From NCBI RefSeq assembly GCF_014712675.1, contig NZ_JACXSI010000069.1, forward strand, positions 1 to 64,000: DNA of 64,000 nucleotides, given 5' to 3'. The stretch comes from Peribacillus faecalis. GTDB lineage: Bacteria > Bacillota > Bacilli > Bacillales > DSM-1321. Shown one piece after another: positions 8,783 to 17,446 of the stretch. A program made the translations under genes and the position numbers. Positions within the stretch are counted from its first letter, which is position 1. Every line of letters begins with the position of its first letter. The notes under the pieces were generated by a model. The model searched no databases and was not told the DNA's origin. It worked only from the letters and a program-made list of their open reading frames with translations.

Positions 8783-9379
8783 ATGAAGAATAAGCAGGCA
8801 GAATTGTTGAAGAATATTTCAGATGAAACGCTGATTTTAAATGTTTGGCTGACGCAAGGGATTGTTATTTTCGCAACCTTTATTTTAGGGTTGTTTTTAT
8901 TCGACGATTGGGTATCTTTTGGCGCATTGTTTCAATGGGATGATGTGCGGATTTTGACAATTGGGGTAACGACGGGAATTGGCATTGTTTTGCTGGATTT
9001 GCTTTTGATGAAATGGCTTCCTGCATCATTTTATGATGATGGCGGTATTAATCAACGTATTTTCCGGAGCATTTCGATTCCTCATGTCGTTATTTTATCT
9101 CTCGTAGTTGCATTTTGTGAAGAATTGCTGTTCAGAGGTGTTATTCAAACCAATACAAATTTATGGATTGCCAGTCTTATTTTTGCCTTAGTGCATTACC
9201 GTTACTTGTTTAATTTGTTTCTGTTTTGCAATGTAACGGTGTTGAGTTTTTTGATCGGTTTATTATACGACTATACAGAGAACTTGTTAGTCACAATAAC
9301 TGCTCATTTTATCATTGATTGTCTTTTAGGCATTTATATGAATACATATCGAAAACATACTAGGAGTGAATGTGTATGA
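8783..9379 (+). CDS. ypbD: CPBP-family membrane protease YpbD
   Basis: The 198-residue integral membrane protein has about five or six hydrophobic segments and the signature of CAAX-processing/bacteriocin-processing (CPBP, Abi) proteases: CEELLFRG near residue 113, with a later FALVHY histidine and an HFIID histidine. These should form the intramembrane active site. No substrate is known. It begins one base after the recS stop and overlaps ypbE through ATGA, so it is translationally coupled to both. Confidence 0.88.
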   Translation: MKNKQAELLKNISDETLILNVWLTQGIVIFATFILGLFLFDDWVSFGALFQWDDVRILTIGVTTGIGIVLLDLLLMKWLPASFYDDGGINQRIFRSISIPHVVILSLVVAFCEELLFRGVIQTNTNLWIASLIFALVHYRYLFNLFLFCNVTVLSFLIGLLYDYTENLLVTITAHFIIDCLLGIYMNTYRKHTRSECV

Positions 9380-10062
9380 AAGAGGTACATAAAGAAAATG
9401 AAACATTAAATGAAGAGCTGTCTGAAGTTGACGGAAGTGAGGAGTTCAGCACTGCCAATTTGCCGTCAAGAAAAGAAATTCACGGTAAAAAGAAACAAAA
9501 AACAAAAGTGAAAATAAAATTTCCGTTTGTTAAAATGCTAGCTTTATTTTTTGTTATTATACTAGGGACTGTTTGGGTAGTAGCCACGCAAATGACGAAA
9601 GATAGCGATTCTGCAAAATCTTCCTCGGAGAAAGAGTCGGAATACGAAGAATCAATCGGAGAGATTAGCGGCTTTGATGATGAAGAGGAAGAAAAAGAAA
9701 ATGAGGAAGCAGCCGTTAAAGAGGAAGCTACTGAAGAAACAAAAGAAGCTGACACAGATACAGAGCAACAAGAGTCTGTTGAAGAAGAGAAGGTAACAGA
9801 GGAAACGAAAGTAACAACTACAGAAACAGCCGGAACTGCTGACAGCAAAGAACAAACCACAAATAGTAAAGAAGAAACTGAATCTGTGCCAACTGTAAAT
9901 AATAGTGTGACAGAACATGTAGTTCAGTCTAATGAAAACTTGTTCCGCATTGCGTTAAAGTACTACTCTTCTGCTGAAGGTGTGGAAATCATTAAGCGAT
10001 ATAACGGTTTGAGCAGTAATGAAATCACTGTCGGACAAGTATTGAAAATTCCGCCAAGATAA
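9376..10062 (+). CDS. ypbE: YpbE, membrane-anchored LysM protein
   Basis: This 228-residue protein has a cytoplasmic N-terminal part, one membrane helix at about 52-70 (MLALFFVIILGTVWVVA), and a long Glu/Thr-rich linker of low complexity (about 75-175). A C-terminal LysM module (about 180-228) probably contacts peptidoglycan. Such proteins usually span the space between membrane and wall. Start ATG 9376 forms an ATGA overlap with ypbD and has AGGAG 9 bases upstream, better than the ATG at 9370. Confidence 0.87.
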   Translation: MKEVHKENETLNEELSEVDGSEEFSTANLPSRKEIHGKKKQKTKVKIKFPFVKMLALFFVIILGTVWVVATQMTKDSDSAKSSSEKESEYEESIGEISGFDDEEEEKENEEAAVKEEATEETKEADTDTEQQESVEEEKVTEETKVTTTETAGTADSKEQTTNSKEETESVPTVNNSVTEHVVQSNENLFRIALKYYSSAEGVEIIKRYNGLSSNEITVGQVLKIPPR

Positions 10063-10137
10063 ATTAATAGAAATATAGTTCTTATATGAGCCGGCCTTTC
10101 ATACACTTTTATGGACAAGAGATAGGGGTGAATGAAA

Positions 10138-10599
10138 ATGGATCCGGTTATCATTCAGCTAGATGATAATTTGACTGATCAGGCGACGAAACGTATGCTG
10201 CAAAATGTTGTGGACAGAAAGAGAAAATTTGAAGCGCTGAAGAAAAAGCATTATTGGACAACAATTGCTGCATTGGCGCTCGGTTTCTTCTTGCTCGTTT
10301 ATGTCTACTATTTTTATATCGAGCCGTACTCCTATTCTTTGTTTGATGTGCTAATGAAGTTTGTTGCGGATACGAAATCATTTATATATTGTGCGGCTGC
10401 AATAGGCGCCTACGGTTATATGCTTATTTTAAAAAAAGAATTAGACAAGGCTGAAAAGGAATTTCATGCTCTGCGCTGTGAAATCGTCGATCGCAGTAAA
10501 GATTTATGGAAGCAAGAAAATGCCTGGAAAGTAAGGCATCATATATTCGATATTATGAAAAGGGAATATGATATAAATTTGTATCATGAAAATAAATGA
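10138..10599 (+). CDS. ypbF: YpbF, two-helix membrane protein of unknown function
   Basis: The product has 153 residues, two transmembrane helices at about 40-60 and 75-97, and charged cytoplasmic ends rich in Lys and Glu. It matches the DUF2663 family of Bacillus YpbF in length, topology and position after ypbE. No catalytic motif is visible. AGGGGTG ends 7 bases before ATG 10138; ATG 10132 lies too close to it. Confidence 0.8.
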   Translation: MDPVIIQLDDNLTDQATKRMLQNVVDRKRKFEALKKKHYWTTIAALALGFFLLVYVYYFYIEPYSYSLFDVLMKFVADTKSFIYCAAAIGAYGYMLILKKELDKAEKEFHALRCEIVDRSKDLWKQENAWKVRHHIFDIMKREYDINLYHENK

Positions 10600-10605
10600 A
10601 GCTCC

Positions 10606-10655
10606 GAGCTGTGAAAAAGGATATAAACAAATCCTTTTCGCAGCTCTTTTCTTTT
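10606..10655 (+). terminator. Terminator after ypbF
   Basis: GAGCTGTGAAAAAGGAT pairs with ATCCTTTTCGCAGCTC with one mismatch, followed by TTTTCTTTTT. Confidence 0.85.
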
Positions 10656-10765
10656 TAGCACTAATCTTGAAACGTTTACTAGGCAGGCTTTATAATGAAG
10701 TGTAATTTAGAATTTGTGGTATGCTAATCGTATATTGGACTATATTCATTAAGTTAGGAGTTTCT

Positions 10766-11566
10766 ATGCTTAGTATTATATTGGGGTTCCTTTTACTGGC
10801 CGTGCTGTTGTTGTTTTATATGTGGAAGTTGGCGAGACAAAATAATGTATTAGAGCATCATCTCGCATTTCGGAATTTTCCGAAAAGTTTTGGTGAAGTG
10901 AAGATTTTTTTTATTTCAGATATACACAAACGAATAGTTGATCAAACGATAATAAATAAAGTCAGAGGTAAGACGGACATCGTTATTATCGGCGGGGATT
11001 TGTTGGAAATTGGCGTGCCTTTATCCCGCGCTGAAGATAATGTAAGGAAGTTAAAGGAGCTTGGTCCGGTTTATTTTGTTTGGGGTAATAATGATTATGA
11101 AGTTGATTATCATGAGCTTGATGCACTTTTATTAAGTATGGGTGTCAGAATTTTAGATAATACAGCGGTTTTGTTTCAATCGCAATCCGGAGATAAGCTT
11201 TCTCTCATGGGTGTAGATTATATTGAGTGGGGAAGGGCTGACTTGAATCAAGCTCTTGCGGATAGTGAAGAGGATTCCTTTAAAATTCTCATCAGCCACT
11301 GCCCGCGTATCATGAATCGTGTGAAAGAAGAGCACCATATCTCGCTAGTGTTAAGCGGACATACACATGGCGGGCAAATTCGTCTGTTCGGCATCGGAAA
11401 ATACAAAATCGGAGGCTTTTTTCGAAAAGGAGATACACAAGTATTGACAAGTAATGGCTATGGAACAAGTTTGCTGCCGTTGCGCTTAGGGGCGAAGTCG
11501 GAAACGCATTTGATTTATCTGACTCACGGGAAAGAAGATAAAATTTTGAACGAAAGGAACCTGTAA
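10766..11566 (+). CDS. ypbG: Metallophosphoesterase YpbG
   Basis: This 266-residue calcineurin-like phosphoesterase has an N-terminal membrane helix (about 2-23) that anchors it to the membrane, apparently facing the cytoplasm. The metal-binding blocks appear in order: SDIH, GGDLLE, GNNDYE, SHCP and GHTHGGQ. The substrate is unknown; relatives act on UDP-diacylglucosamine or other phosphoesters, but I cannot choose. AGGAG lies 5 bases before ATG 10766. A terminator precedes it, so it is probably expressed on its own. Confidence 0.85.
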   Translation: MLSIILGFLLLAVLLLFYMWKLARQNNVLEHHLAFRNFPKSFGEVKIFFISDIHKRIVDQTIINKVRGKTDIVIIGGDLLEIGVPLSRAEDNVRKLKELGPVYFVWGNNDYEVDYHELDALLLSMGVRILDNTAVLFQSQSGDKLSLMGVDYIEWGRADLNQALADSEEDSFKILISHCPRIMNRVKEEHHISLVLSGHTHGGQIRLFGIGKYKIGGFFRKGDTQVLTSNGYGTSLLPLRLGAKSETHLIYLTHGKEDKILNERNL

Positions 11567-11600
11567 TGGTACTTTTTTTTTGAAGATAAAAAGCTTATGT

Positions 11601-11784
11601 TTCTGTACTTTGATAGCTGTCTAACCTTACACCTGCCATGCTCGGTCCTAAGCTGCCTCCCACAAGAAACCAAAGGCGGGTTTCTTGTGGGATTCCTCTT
11701 AGTCCTCCCGCATGGCTCTTTTTTCATCGAGGTGAATACAAGTAGCATATTCATGATGAAAAAGGACCGGTGACGGTTTTTCTT
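11601..11784 (+). repeat. Family A repeat, full copy
   Basis: Complete element between ypbG and mecB. Inverted repeat 1 is 11659-11671 / 11679-11691 (CCCACAAGAAACC and its complement, loop AAAGGCG). Inverted repeat 2 is TTTTTCATC near 11720-11728 against GATGAAAAA at 11755-11763. It ends in GGACCGGTGACGGTTTTTCT, a small hairpin with a T tract. The end lies 73 bases before mecB. Confidence 0.85.
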
Positions 11785-11856
11785 TTTCACAAGATAAGAA
11801 ACTTTTCATATTATACAGAAACTGTGGTCTATGTTTTCAAATTAGGAGGATATGTT

Positions 11857-12435
11857 GTGAGACTTGAAAGAGTGGATGATTGTACATTGAAAATTTTTTT
11901 GACATTTGATGATTTGCTCGAAAAAGGCTTATCTGTTACTGATATAACGACAAGTAATGATGATGCGCAAAATATCATTCATGAAATGATTGAATGGGCC
12001 AGCGAAGAGACAGGTTTTCCGTTAGTTGGCGCTGTTGAAATGGAGATATACTCACAATTCACGCAAGGCCTTGTCATTTTAATTAAAACAAATGAAGATT
12101 GGTTTTATGATGAGAATGAAAGGGTAGCCGACTGTATGAAAATGCATGATGAAAAGAAATTGATTTACCGTTTCGCCTGTATTGAACATGTGCTGTCGCT
12201 CTTTCGTGTTATTACAAACAAACAGATTGCTTTAAAAAGTTCGCTGCTGTATTATGATGACTTTTATTATGTTATTTTTGAAGAAATTACGGGAAAAGAA
12301 AGATATGACCTTGGTGCAATTGCCGCTGAATATGGAGAAGCCAGCTCACTTTCATTTCATCAAATTGATGAATACGGATCGCAGCTCATTAGAGAAAATG
12401 CAATTGAACAGATGAATCTATATTTTAAAAAGTAG
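11857..12435 (+). CDS. mecB: ClpC adaptor protein MecB (YpbH, MecA paralogue)
   Basis: The MecA-family adaptor (192 residues) hands substrate proteins to the ClpCP protease and assists ClpC assembly. The N-terminal target-binding part begins MRLERVDDCTLKIFLTFDDL, and the C-terminal ClpC-binding domain covers about 105-192. Its length matches B. subtilis YpbH, and so does its position before gudB. The GTG at 11857 is preferred because AGGAGGAT lies 6 bases before it; the open frame upstream has no support. A full family A repeat lies directly upstream. Confidence 0.9.
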   Translation: MRLERVDDCTLKIFLTFDDLLEKGLSVTDITTSNDDAQNIIHEMIEWASEETGFPLVGAVEMEIYSQFTQGLVILIKTNEDWFYDENERVADCMKMHDEKKLIYRFACIEHVLSLFRVITNKQIALKSSLLYYDDFYYVIFEEITGKERYDLGAIAAEYGEASSLSFHQIDEYGSQLIRENAIEQMNLYFKK

Positions 12436-12560
12436 GCTATTTCATCCTGAATATAGCTGTTTAAAAAAGGTATTGTGCTGCAATATAGTAAATTATCGGA
12501 TAACCCCTATAAGGATTATATTTTTAAAATAAAGTTATATCAGAATATAAATTAAATTCC

Positions 12561-12589
12561 TTTAATTAAACTACCACAAGGTGTATACT
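12561..12589 (+). promoter_or_regulatory. Candidate SigA promoter of gudB
   Basis: TTTAAT at 12561-12566, a 17-base spacer and TATACT at 12584-12589, 55 bases before the start codon. The -35 box is only a partial match. Confidence 0.5.
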
Positions 12590-12644
12590 AACACTGAATG
12601 AATTTATTATCTTACTAACATATGACTTTCTAGGAGGTCCCTAA

Positions 12645-13919
12645 ATGGTTGCCGAAACTGGTGCTGAACAAAACAATAAAAAAACAAACGACGTGTTATC
12701 TTCAACTCAAACAGTTATTCATAAAGCTTTAGAAAAACTAGGTTATCCGGAAGAAGTATATGAACTGTTGAAAGAGCCTTTACGAATGCTGACTGTTAAA
12801 ATCCCTGTCAAAATGGATGACGGAAAAGTAAAAGTTTTCACGGGATATCGCGCTCAGCATAACGATGCTGTAGGTCCTACAAAGGGCGGAATTCGTTTTC
12901 ATCCAGCGGTAACAGAACGTGAGGTAAAAGCGCTTTCTATATGGATGAGCTTGAAGTGCGGAATTGTCGATTTGCCTTATGGCGGAGGTAAAGGCGGTAT
13001 TATTTGCGACCCTCGTAATATGTCTTTCGGAGAATTAGAGCGATTGAGCAGAGGGTATGTACGAGCTATTAGCCAAATAGTCGGACCGACTAAGGATATT
13101 CCTGCACCGGATGTGTTTACAAATTCGCAAATTATGGCTTGGATGATGGATGAATATAGCCGTATGGACGAATTCAACTCACCTGGCTTTATCACCGGTA
13201 AGCCGCTTGTGCTTGGAGGATCTCATGGTCGTGAATCTGCAACGGCTAAAGGGGTTACGATTTGTATTCGTGAAGCAGCCAAGAAAAGAGGCATCGAAAT
13301 TGAGGGTGCTTCAGTAGTTGTTCAAGGGTTCGGTAATGCCGGAAGCTTTTTGGCAAAATTCATGCATGATGCAGGTGCGAAAGTAGTCGGTATTTCCGAT
13401 GCATATGGTGCGCTATACGATCCGAATGGTTTAGATATCGATTATTTGCTGGACCGACGCGATAGCTTCGGAACAGTGACGAATCTTTTCAATAATACAT
13501 TAACAAATAAAGAGTTGTTGGAGTTGGAATGTGATATTCTAGTTCCTGCGGCTATTGAAAACCAAATTACTGCTGAGAATGCCTACGACATTAAAGCGAA
13601 AATCGTAGTAGAGGCAGCAAATGGTCCGACTACCCTGGAAGCAACTCAAATATTGACAGAACGCGGCATTTTGCTTGTGCCTGATGTTTTAGCTTCTTCA
13701 GGCGGTGTAACAGTGTCTTATTTTGAATGGGTTCAAAACAACCAAGGATATTACTGGAGTGAAGAAGAGGTTGAAGAGAAGCTGGAAAAGATTTTAGTAA
13801 AAGCATTCGATACAATCTACACAACTTCACAAAACAGAAGAGTGGACATGCGATTAGCGGCCTACATGGTCGGTGTTCGTAAAATGGCTGAGGCTTCCCG
13901 CTTCCGCGGCTGGATTTAG
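12645..13919 (+). CDS. gudB: NAD-specific glutamate dehydrogenase GudB
   Basis: This 424-residue enzyme converts glutamate to 2-oxoglutarate and ammonia. Catalytic features include PTKGGIRFHP, the K in LPYGGGKGG, and the NAD fold QGFGNAG. Its place between mecB and ypdA is that of B. subtilis gudB rather than rocG. The laboratory strain 168 carries a 9-base duplication that repeats Val-Lys-Ala and inactivates the enzyme. Here the segment reads REVKALSIW with a single copy, so the protein should be active. AGGAGG precedes the ATG, and a strong terminator follows. Confidence 0.94.
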   Translation: MVAETGAEQNNKKTNDVLSSTQTVIHKALEKLGYPEEVYELLKEPLRMLTVKIPVKMDDGKVKVFTGYRAQHNDAVGPTKGGIRFHPAVTEREVKALSIWMSLKCGIVDLPYGGGKGGIICDPRNMSFGELERLSRGYVRAISQIVGPTKDIPAPDVFTNSQIMAWMMDEYSRMDEFNSPGFITGKPLVLGGSHGRESATAKGVTICIREAAKKRGIEIEGASVVVQGFGNAGSFLAKFMHDAGAKVVGISDAYGALYDPNGLDIDYLLDRRDSFGTVTNLFNNTLTNKELLELECDILVPAAIENQITAENAYDIKAKIVVEAANGPTTLEATQILTERGILLVPDVLASSGGVTVSYFEWVQNNQGYYWSEEEVEEKLEKILVKAFDTIYTTSQNRRVDMRLAAYMVGVRKMAEASRFRGWI

Positions 13920-13940
13920 CATTTTGTCACAAACACCTGG

Positions 13941-13980
13941 AAATAAAACTTCTATCCTTCATGATAGGAGTTTTATTTAT
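13941..13980 (+). terminator. Terminator after gudB
   Basis: AAATAAAACTTCTATC pairs with GATAGGAGTTTTATTT with one G-T pair; the T-rich right arm serves as the tail. Confidence 0.8.
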
Positions 13981-14048
13981 TTATGTAATTTTCTTCTGAA
14001 TAAGCAGAAGCTATAAAGATAATAACGGATAAAGGAGAGTAGTTACGT

Positions 14049-15029
14049 ATGATTACGAAAGAAGCGATAATAGTCGGGGGCGGACCATGCGGACTTGCTG
14101 CAGCGATTGCTCTTGGGCAAAAAGGATTAAATCCTGTCGTAATTGAAAAAGGGAATGTTGTTAATTCATTATATAATTACCCTACACACCAAACATTCTT
14201 CAGTTCAAGCGATAAACTGGAGATTGGTGATGTGGCTTTTATTACAGAAAACAGAAAGCCGGTAAGAAATCAGGCATTGGCTTATTATCGGGAAGTGGTG
14301 CTTCGAAAAAATATTGAAGTGCAAGCTTTTGAGCGAGTCGAGAAAGTGGAGAAAAACGAGTCTGGCCATTTCATTGTAACGACATCGAAAGCCGTATATT
14401 CTACGCAGTTTGTTGTCATTGCCACGGGCTATTATGATCAGCCGAATTATATGCATGTTCCCGGAGAAAATCTTCCTCATGTATTCCATTACTTCAAAGA
14501 GGCGCACCCGTATTTTGATTGTGACGTGACAGTGATTGGGGGCAAAAATTCAAGCGTTGATGCGGCGCTGGAGCTAGTCAAAGCCGGTGCGCGAGTGACT
14601 GTTCTGTATCGGGGCAAACAATATTCCTCAAGCGTAAAACCTTGGATTTTGCCGGAATTTGATGCACTTGTCAGAAAGGGTACCATTCAAATGGAGTTTA
14701 ATGCGGAGATCGACAATATAACTGAACAGTATGTGGGGTATACGGTTGATGGTACATATAAGAAGAGTGTGAAAGCAGATTTTGTTTTTGCGATGACAGG
14801 CTACCATCCAGATCATCATTTTCTTCAAAAAATGGGCGTAGACATCAATGACGAGTCAGGATGTCCTGCCTATAATCCGGAAACGATGGAAACGAATGTA
14901 GAAGGATTATTCATTGCCGGAGTGATCGCAGCGGGCAATAATGCAAACGAAATATTTATCGAGAACGGACGATTTCATGGCGGATTGATTGCTGATTGTA
15001 TAGAGGCGAGAATGAATCGGCAAAAGTGA
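14049..15029 (+). CDS. ypdA: Bacillithiol disulfide reductase YpdA (Bdr)
   Basis: This 326-residue flavoprotein of the thioredoxin-reductase fold uses NADPH to reduce bacillithiol disulfide, keeping the thiol pool reduced. The FAD-binding motif is GGGPCG at residues 10-15. C14 corresponds to the cysteine reported as essential in the Staphylococcus aureus enzyme. A second nucleotide fold appears as VIGGKNSSVDAALELVKAGA. A classical CxxC pair is absent, as usual for this family. The bacillithiol synthesis genes bshB1 and bshA lie 44 kb downstream in the same window. AAAGGAGAG precedes the ATG. Confidence 0.92.
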   Translation: MITKEAIIVGGGPCGLAAAIALGQKGLNPVVIEKGNVVNSLYNYPTHQTFFSSSDKLEIGDVAFITENRKPVRNQALAYYREVVLRKNIEVQAFERVEKVEKNESGHFIVTTSKAVYSTQFVVIATGYYDQPNYMHVPGENLPHVFHYFKEAHPYFDCDVTVIGGKNSSVDAALELVKAGARVTVLYRGKQYSSSVKPWILPEFDALVRKGTIQMEFNAEIDNITEQYVGYTVDGTYKKSVKADFVFAMTGYHPDHHFLQKMGVDINDESGCPAYNPETMETNVEGLFIAGVIAAGNNANEIFIENGRFHGGLIADCIEARMNRQK

Positions 15030-15045
15030 CGCTATTTAAAAGAAA

Positions 15046-15075
15046 GGAGCATCCGTAAAATGCTTTGGATGCTCC
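15046..15075 (-). terminator. Hairpin between ypdA and ansA
   Basis: GGAGCATCC / GGATGCTCC is a perfect 9-bp stem. The T-rich flank is on the minus strand (TTTCTTTT), while the plus-strand side is A-rich. It may slow plus-strand transcription from ypdA, but its terminator polarity faces the other way. Confidence 0.4.
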
Positions 15076-15084
15076 AAAATTATG

Positions 15085-15113
15085 TTTAATGCTACACGAA
15101 ATTATTGTATGAT
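15085..15113 (+). promoter_or_regulatory. Candidate promoter of ansA
   Basis: TTTAAT, 17-base spacer, TATGAT, ending 26 bases before the ansA start codon. Confidence 0.5.
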
Positions 15114-15138
15114 AGTGAACGATGAGGTGAGAAAACGA

Positions 15139-16104
15139 ATGAAAAAAGTTACACTTATTACTACTGGCGGAACAATTGCCAGTAAAGAGATAAAAGCCGG
15201 CCTATTGGACTCGGGCGCTATCAGCGGTTCGGAGTTGGCATCATTATGCGAGTTGCCGGCCGGTTATGAACTAAAGATTATTGATATTATGCAGCGTCCT
15301 TCAATGCACATTGACTTTGATGCGATGAATTTAATCAGACAGGCAATTGAGACTGAGCTACAGGATGAAACTGTCGACGGCATCGTAGTTACACACGGTA
15401 CAGACAGTTTAGAAGAAACAGCTTATTTCCTTGACATTACAGTCAATGATCACCGTCCTATTGTTGTAACCGGATCACAACGCTCTCCAGCTGAAGTAGG
15501 TACAGATGTATTTTCAAATTTGAAAAATTCTATTTATGCGGCATGCAGCCCTTTGCTGCATGATATCGGGGTAGTTGTTGTATTTAATGAACGAATCTAT
15601 TCTGCAAAATATGTGAAAAAAGTTCATGCATCCAATCTTCAAGGGTTTGAATCGTTCGGGTATGGCTATTTAGGAATTATAGATAATGACGTTGTAAGCA
15701 TTTATCAGAAGCCGGTCAGAAAAGAACACTTCCGATTAGTTACTGACCTGCCTCGGGTTGAGATCATTAAATGCTATACAGGTTGTGACGGTCTTTTTGT
15801 CCAAGCTGCAATCGATGCAGGTGTTAAAGGCATCGTGCTGGAAGGGGTCGGCCGCGGTCAAGTGACTCCGATGATGGTAGAGTCCATTCAAAAAGCAATA
15901 GATGAAAAAATTACCTTAATCATGACGACAAGCGCTGAAGAAGGAAAAGTCTATCCTGCATACGGATATAAAGGCAGTGCCTATGATTTACAAGTAAGAG
16001 GCGTTATTTTAGGTGAAGATTACGACAGTAAAAAAGCGAGAATAAAACTGGCAGTATTGCTTGCTTCTAAAGAAGAAGTAAGTCGGGAAGATTTCACCTA
16101 TTAA
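15139..16104 (+). CDS. ansA: L-asparaginase, type I
   Basis: The enzyme hydrolyses L-asparagine to aspartate and ammonia. The product has 321 residues, the size of cytoplasmic type I enzymes, and lacks a signal peptide. The first catalytic threonine lies in TTGGTIAS near residue 12, and the second in VVTHGTDSLEETAYFLD near 90. The ATG at 15139 is preferred: GAGGTGA lies 8 bases before it, and upstream codons cover the promoter. It sits between ypdA and prsW, the place where many Bacillaceae carry this gene. Confidence 0.93.
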   Translation: MKKVTLITTGGTIASKEIKAGLLDSGAISGSELASLCELPAGYELKIIDIMQRPSMHIDFDAMNLIRQAIETELQDETVDGIVVTHGTDSLEETAYFLDITVNDHRPIVVTGSQRSPAEVGTDVFSNLKNSIYAACSPLLHDIGVVVVFNERIYSAKYVKKVHASNLQGFESFGYGYLGIIDNDVVSIYQKPVRKEHFRLVTDLPRVEIIKCYTGCDGLFVQAAIDAGVKGIVLEGVGRGQVTPMMVESIQKAIDEKITLIMTTSAEEGKVYPAYGYKGSAYDLQVRGVILGEDYDSKKARIKLAVLLASKEEVSREDFTY

Positions 16105-16254
16105 TTTCCTGTTTTTTACGTTAATATAATAAAGTGAGACAAATTTCTCGTAAGCGGGCTGTTTATCATTTATACTCTCTTTTTTATAAGATAGGAACTA
16201 ACAACTTGTACATGATACGATGAAAGAAACGATGAAGAAATGGGGTCAGCGCGT

Positions 16255-16935
16255 ATGCTGGTCATTATTACGGCAGGTCTAGCACCTGGTCTGGCTTTAT
16301 TGAGTTATTTTTATTTAAAGGATCAGCATGGAACAGAGCCCCTTTCAACTGTTTTTAAGGTGTTTTTAATGGGGGCTTTCCTTGTTTTGCCTTTGATGTT
16401 TATTCAATATGTCGTACAAGCGGAGAACCTGGTCAGCAGTGATTTCATTAATTCCTTTATTTTTATTGGGCTTTTGGAAGAATTTTTTAAGTGGTTTATT
16501 TTGATTTATACCATTTATCCACACGTTGCTTTTGACGAGCCTTATGATGGAATTGTGTATGGATCGGCTGTTTCACTTGGTTTTGCTTCGGTGGAAAATA
16601 TATTATATTTAATTGCAAACGGGGTTGAATTTGCTCTAAGCAGAGCGTTACTACCGGTTTCCAGTCACGCTTTGTTTGGCGTTATCATGGGATTTTATTT
16701 AGGCAAAGGTAAATTCTCAAGTGCTAATAAGAAAAAATATTTATTGCTGGCATTGCTGCTCCCGACGTTATTGCACGGATTATATGATTATATTTTATTG
16801 CATCAAACGCTATGGCTTTATTTAGTTTTGCCTTTTATGATTTTTCTTTGGTGGCTTGGGATATATAAAGTAAAAAAAGCGAGATTTCTGTCGGATCAGC
16901 ACGTTGCATCTATTTCGAGAGATCAAAATATATAA
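16255..16935 (+). CDS. prsW: Site-1 intramembrane protease PrsW
   Basis: PrsW cuts the anti-sigma factor RsiW in B. subtilis and so starts release of SigW under envelope stress. The 226-residue protein has about seven or eight membrane segments. The family motifs are EEFFKW (EExxxK/W type), the [11 protein letters not shown] segment, SVENILYL and SSHALFG. It matches B. subtilis PrsW along its length. The ATG at 16255 gives the family's usual start; GGGG lies 9 bases before it. Neither sigW nor rsiW is in this window. A terminator follows. Confidence 0.93.
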   Translation: MLVIITAGLAPGLALLSYFYLKDQHGTEPLSTVFKVFLMGAFLVLPLMFIQYVVQAENLVSSDFINSFIFIGLLEEFFKWFILIYTIYPHVAFDEPYDGIVYGSAVSLGFASVENILYLIANGVEFALSRALLPVSSHALFGVIMGFYLGKGKFSSANKKKYLLLALLLPTLLHGLYDYILLHQTLWLYLVLPFMIFLWWLGIYKVKKARFLSDQHVASISRDQNI

Positions 16936-16970
16936 AAGCTATGCGCACATGCATAGCTTTTTCTTTTTCT
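16934..16970 (+). terminator. Terminator after prsW
   Basis: AAAAGCTATGC / GCATAGCTTTT with a short loop, followed by TCTTTTTCTT. Confidence 0.85.
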
Positions 16971-17371
16971 TCCTTTTTCATTGAAGTGATAGCAAGTAGC
17001 AATAAATGAAAAAGGACCGGTGCCGTTTTTTCTCGTTGTCTAACCTTACACCTGCCATGCTAGGTCCTAAGCCATCCACTCTGTGAAACCAAAATCGGGT
17101 TTCACGGCGCATCTGTCTTAGTCCTGCCGCATGGCTCCTTTTTCATTGAGGTGAATCTAAGTAGCATATACCTAATGAAAAAGGATCGGTGCCGTTTTTT
17201 CTCGTTGTCTAACCTTACACCTGCCATGCTCGGTCCTAAGCCATCCACTCTGTAAAACCAAAATCGGGTTTCACGGCGCCGCTGTCTTAGTCCTGCCGCA
17301 TGGCTCCTTTTTCATTGAGGTGAATCTAAGTAGCATATACCTAATGAAAAAGGATCGGTGCCGGTTTTTCT
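16971..17371 (+). repeat. Family A repeats in tandem (half copy plus two full copies)
   Basis: A right half-copy (16971-17034) is followed by two near-identical copies, 17035-17203 and 17204-17371, with a period of 169 bases. Both copies keep the family ends, the GTGAAACC/GGGTTTCAC type of inner hairpin (the second copy has mutated the left arm to GTAAAACC) and the CGGTGCCG terminal hairpin. This accounts for nearly all of the 510-base gap before sleB; no gene is seen in it. Confidence 0.9.
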
Positions 17372-17446
17372 AATTTAGGAATAAAAACGTAAAGATAGCT
17401 CAAAATAGGCTTACTTCCATTTAATTATAGTCAGGGGTGTTTTTAC

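Noticed and set aside
9480-9860. 126-residue Ser/Val-rich frame opposite ypbE
   Set aside because: It is the complement of the Glu/Thr-rich linker of ypbE and reflects that low-complexity stretch.
16971-17371. CRISPR-like array
   Set aside because: The tandem units are 169 bases with no short direct repeats or unique spacers; they are family A copies, and no cas gene is present.
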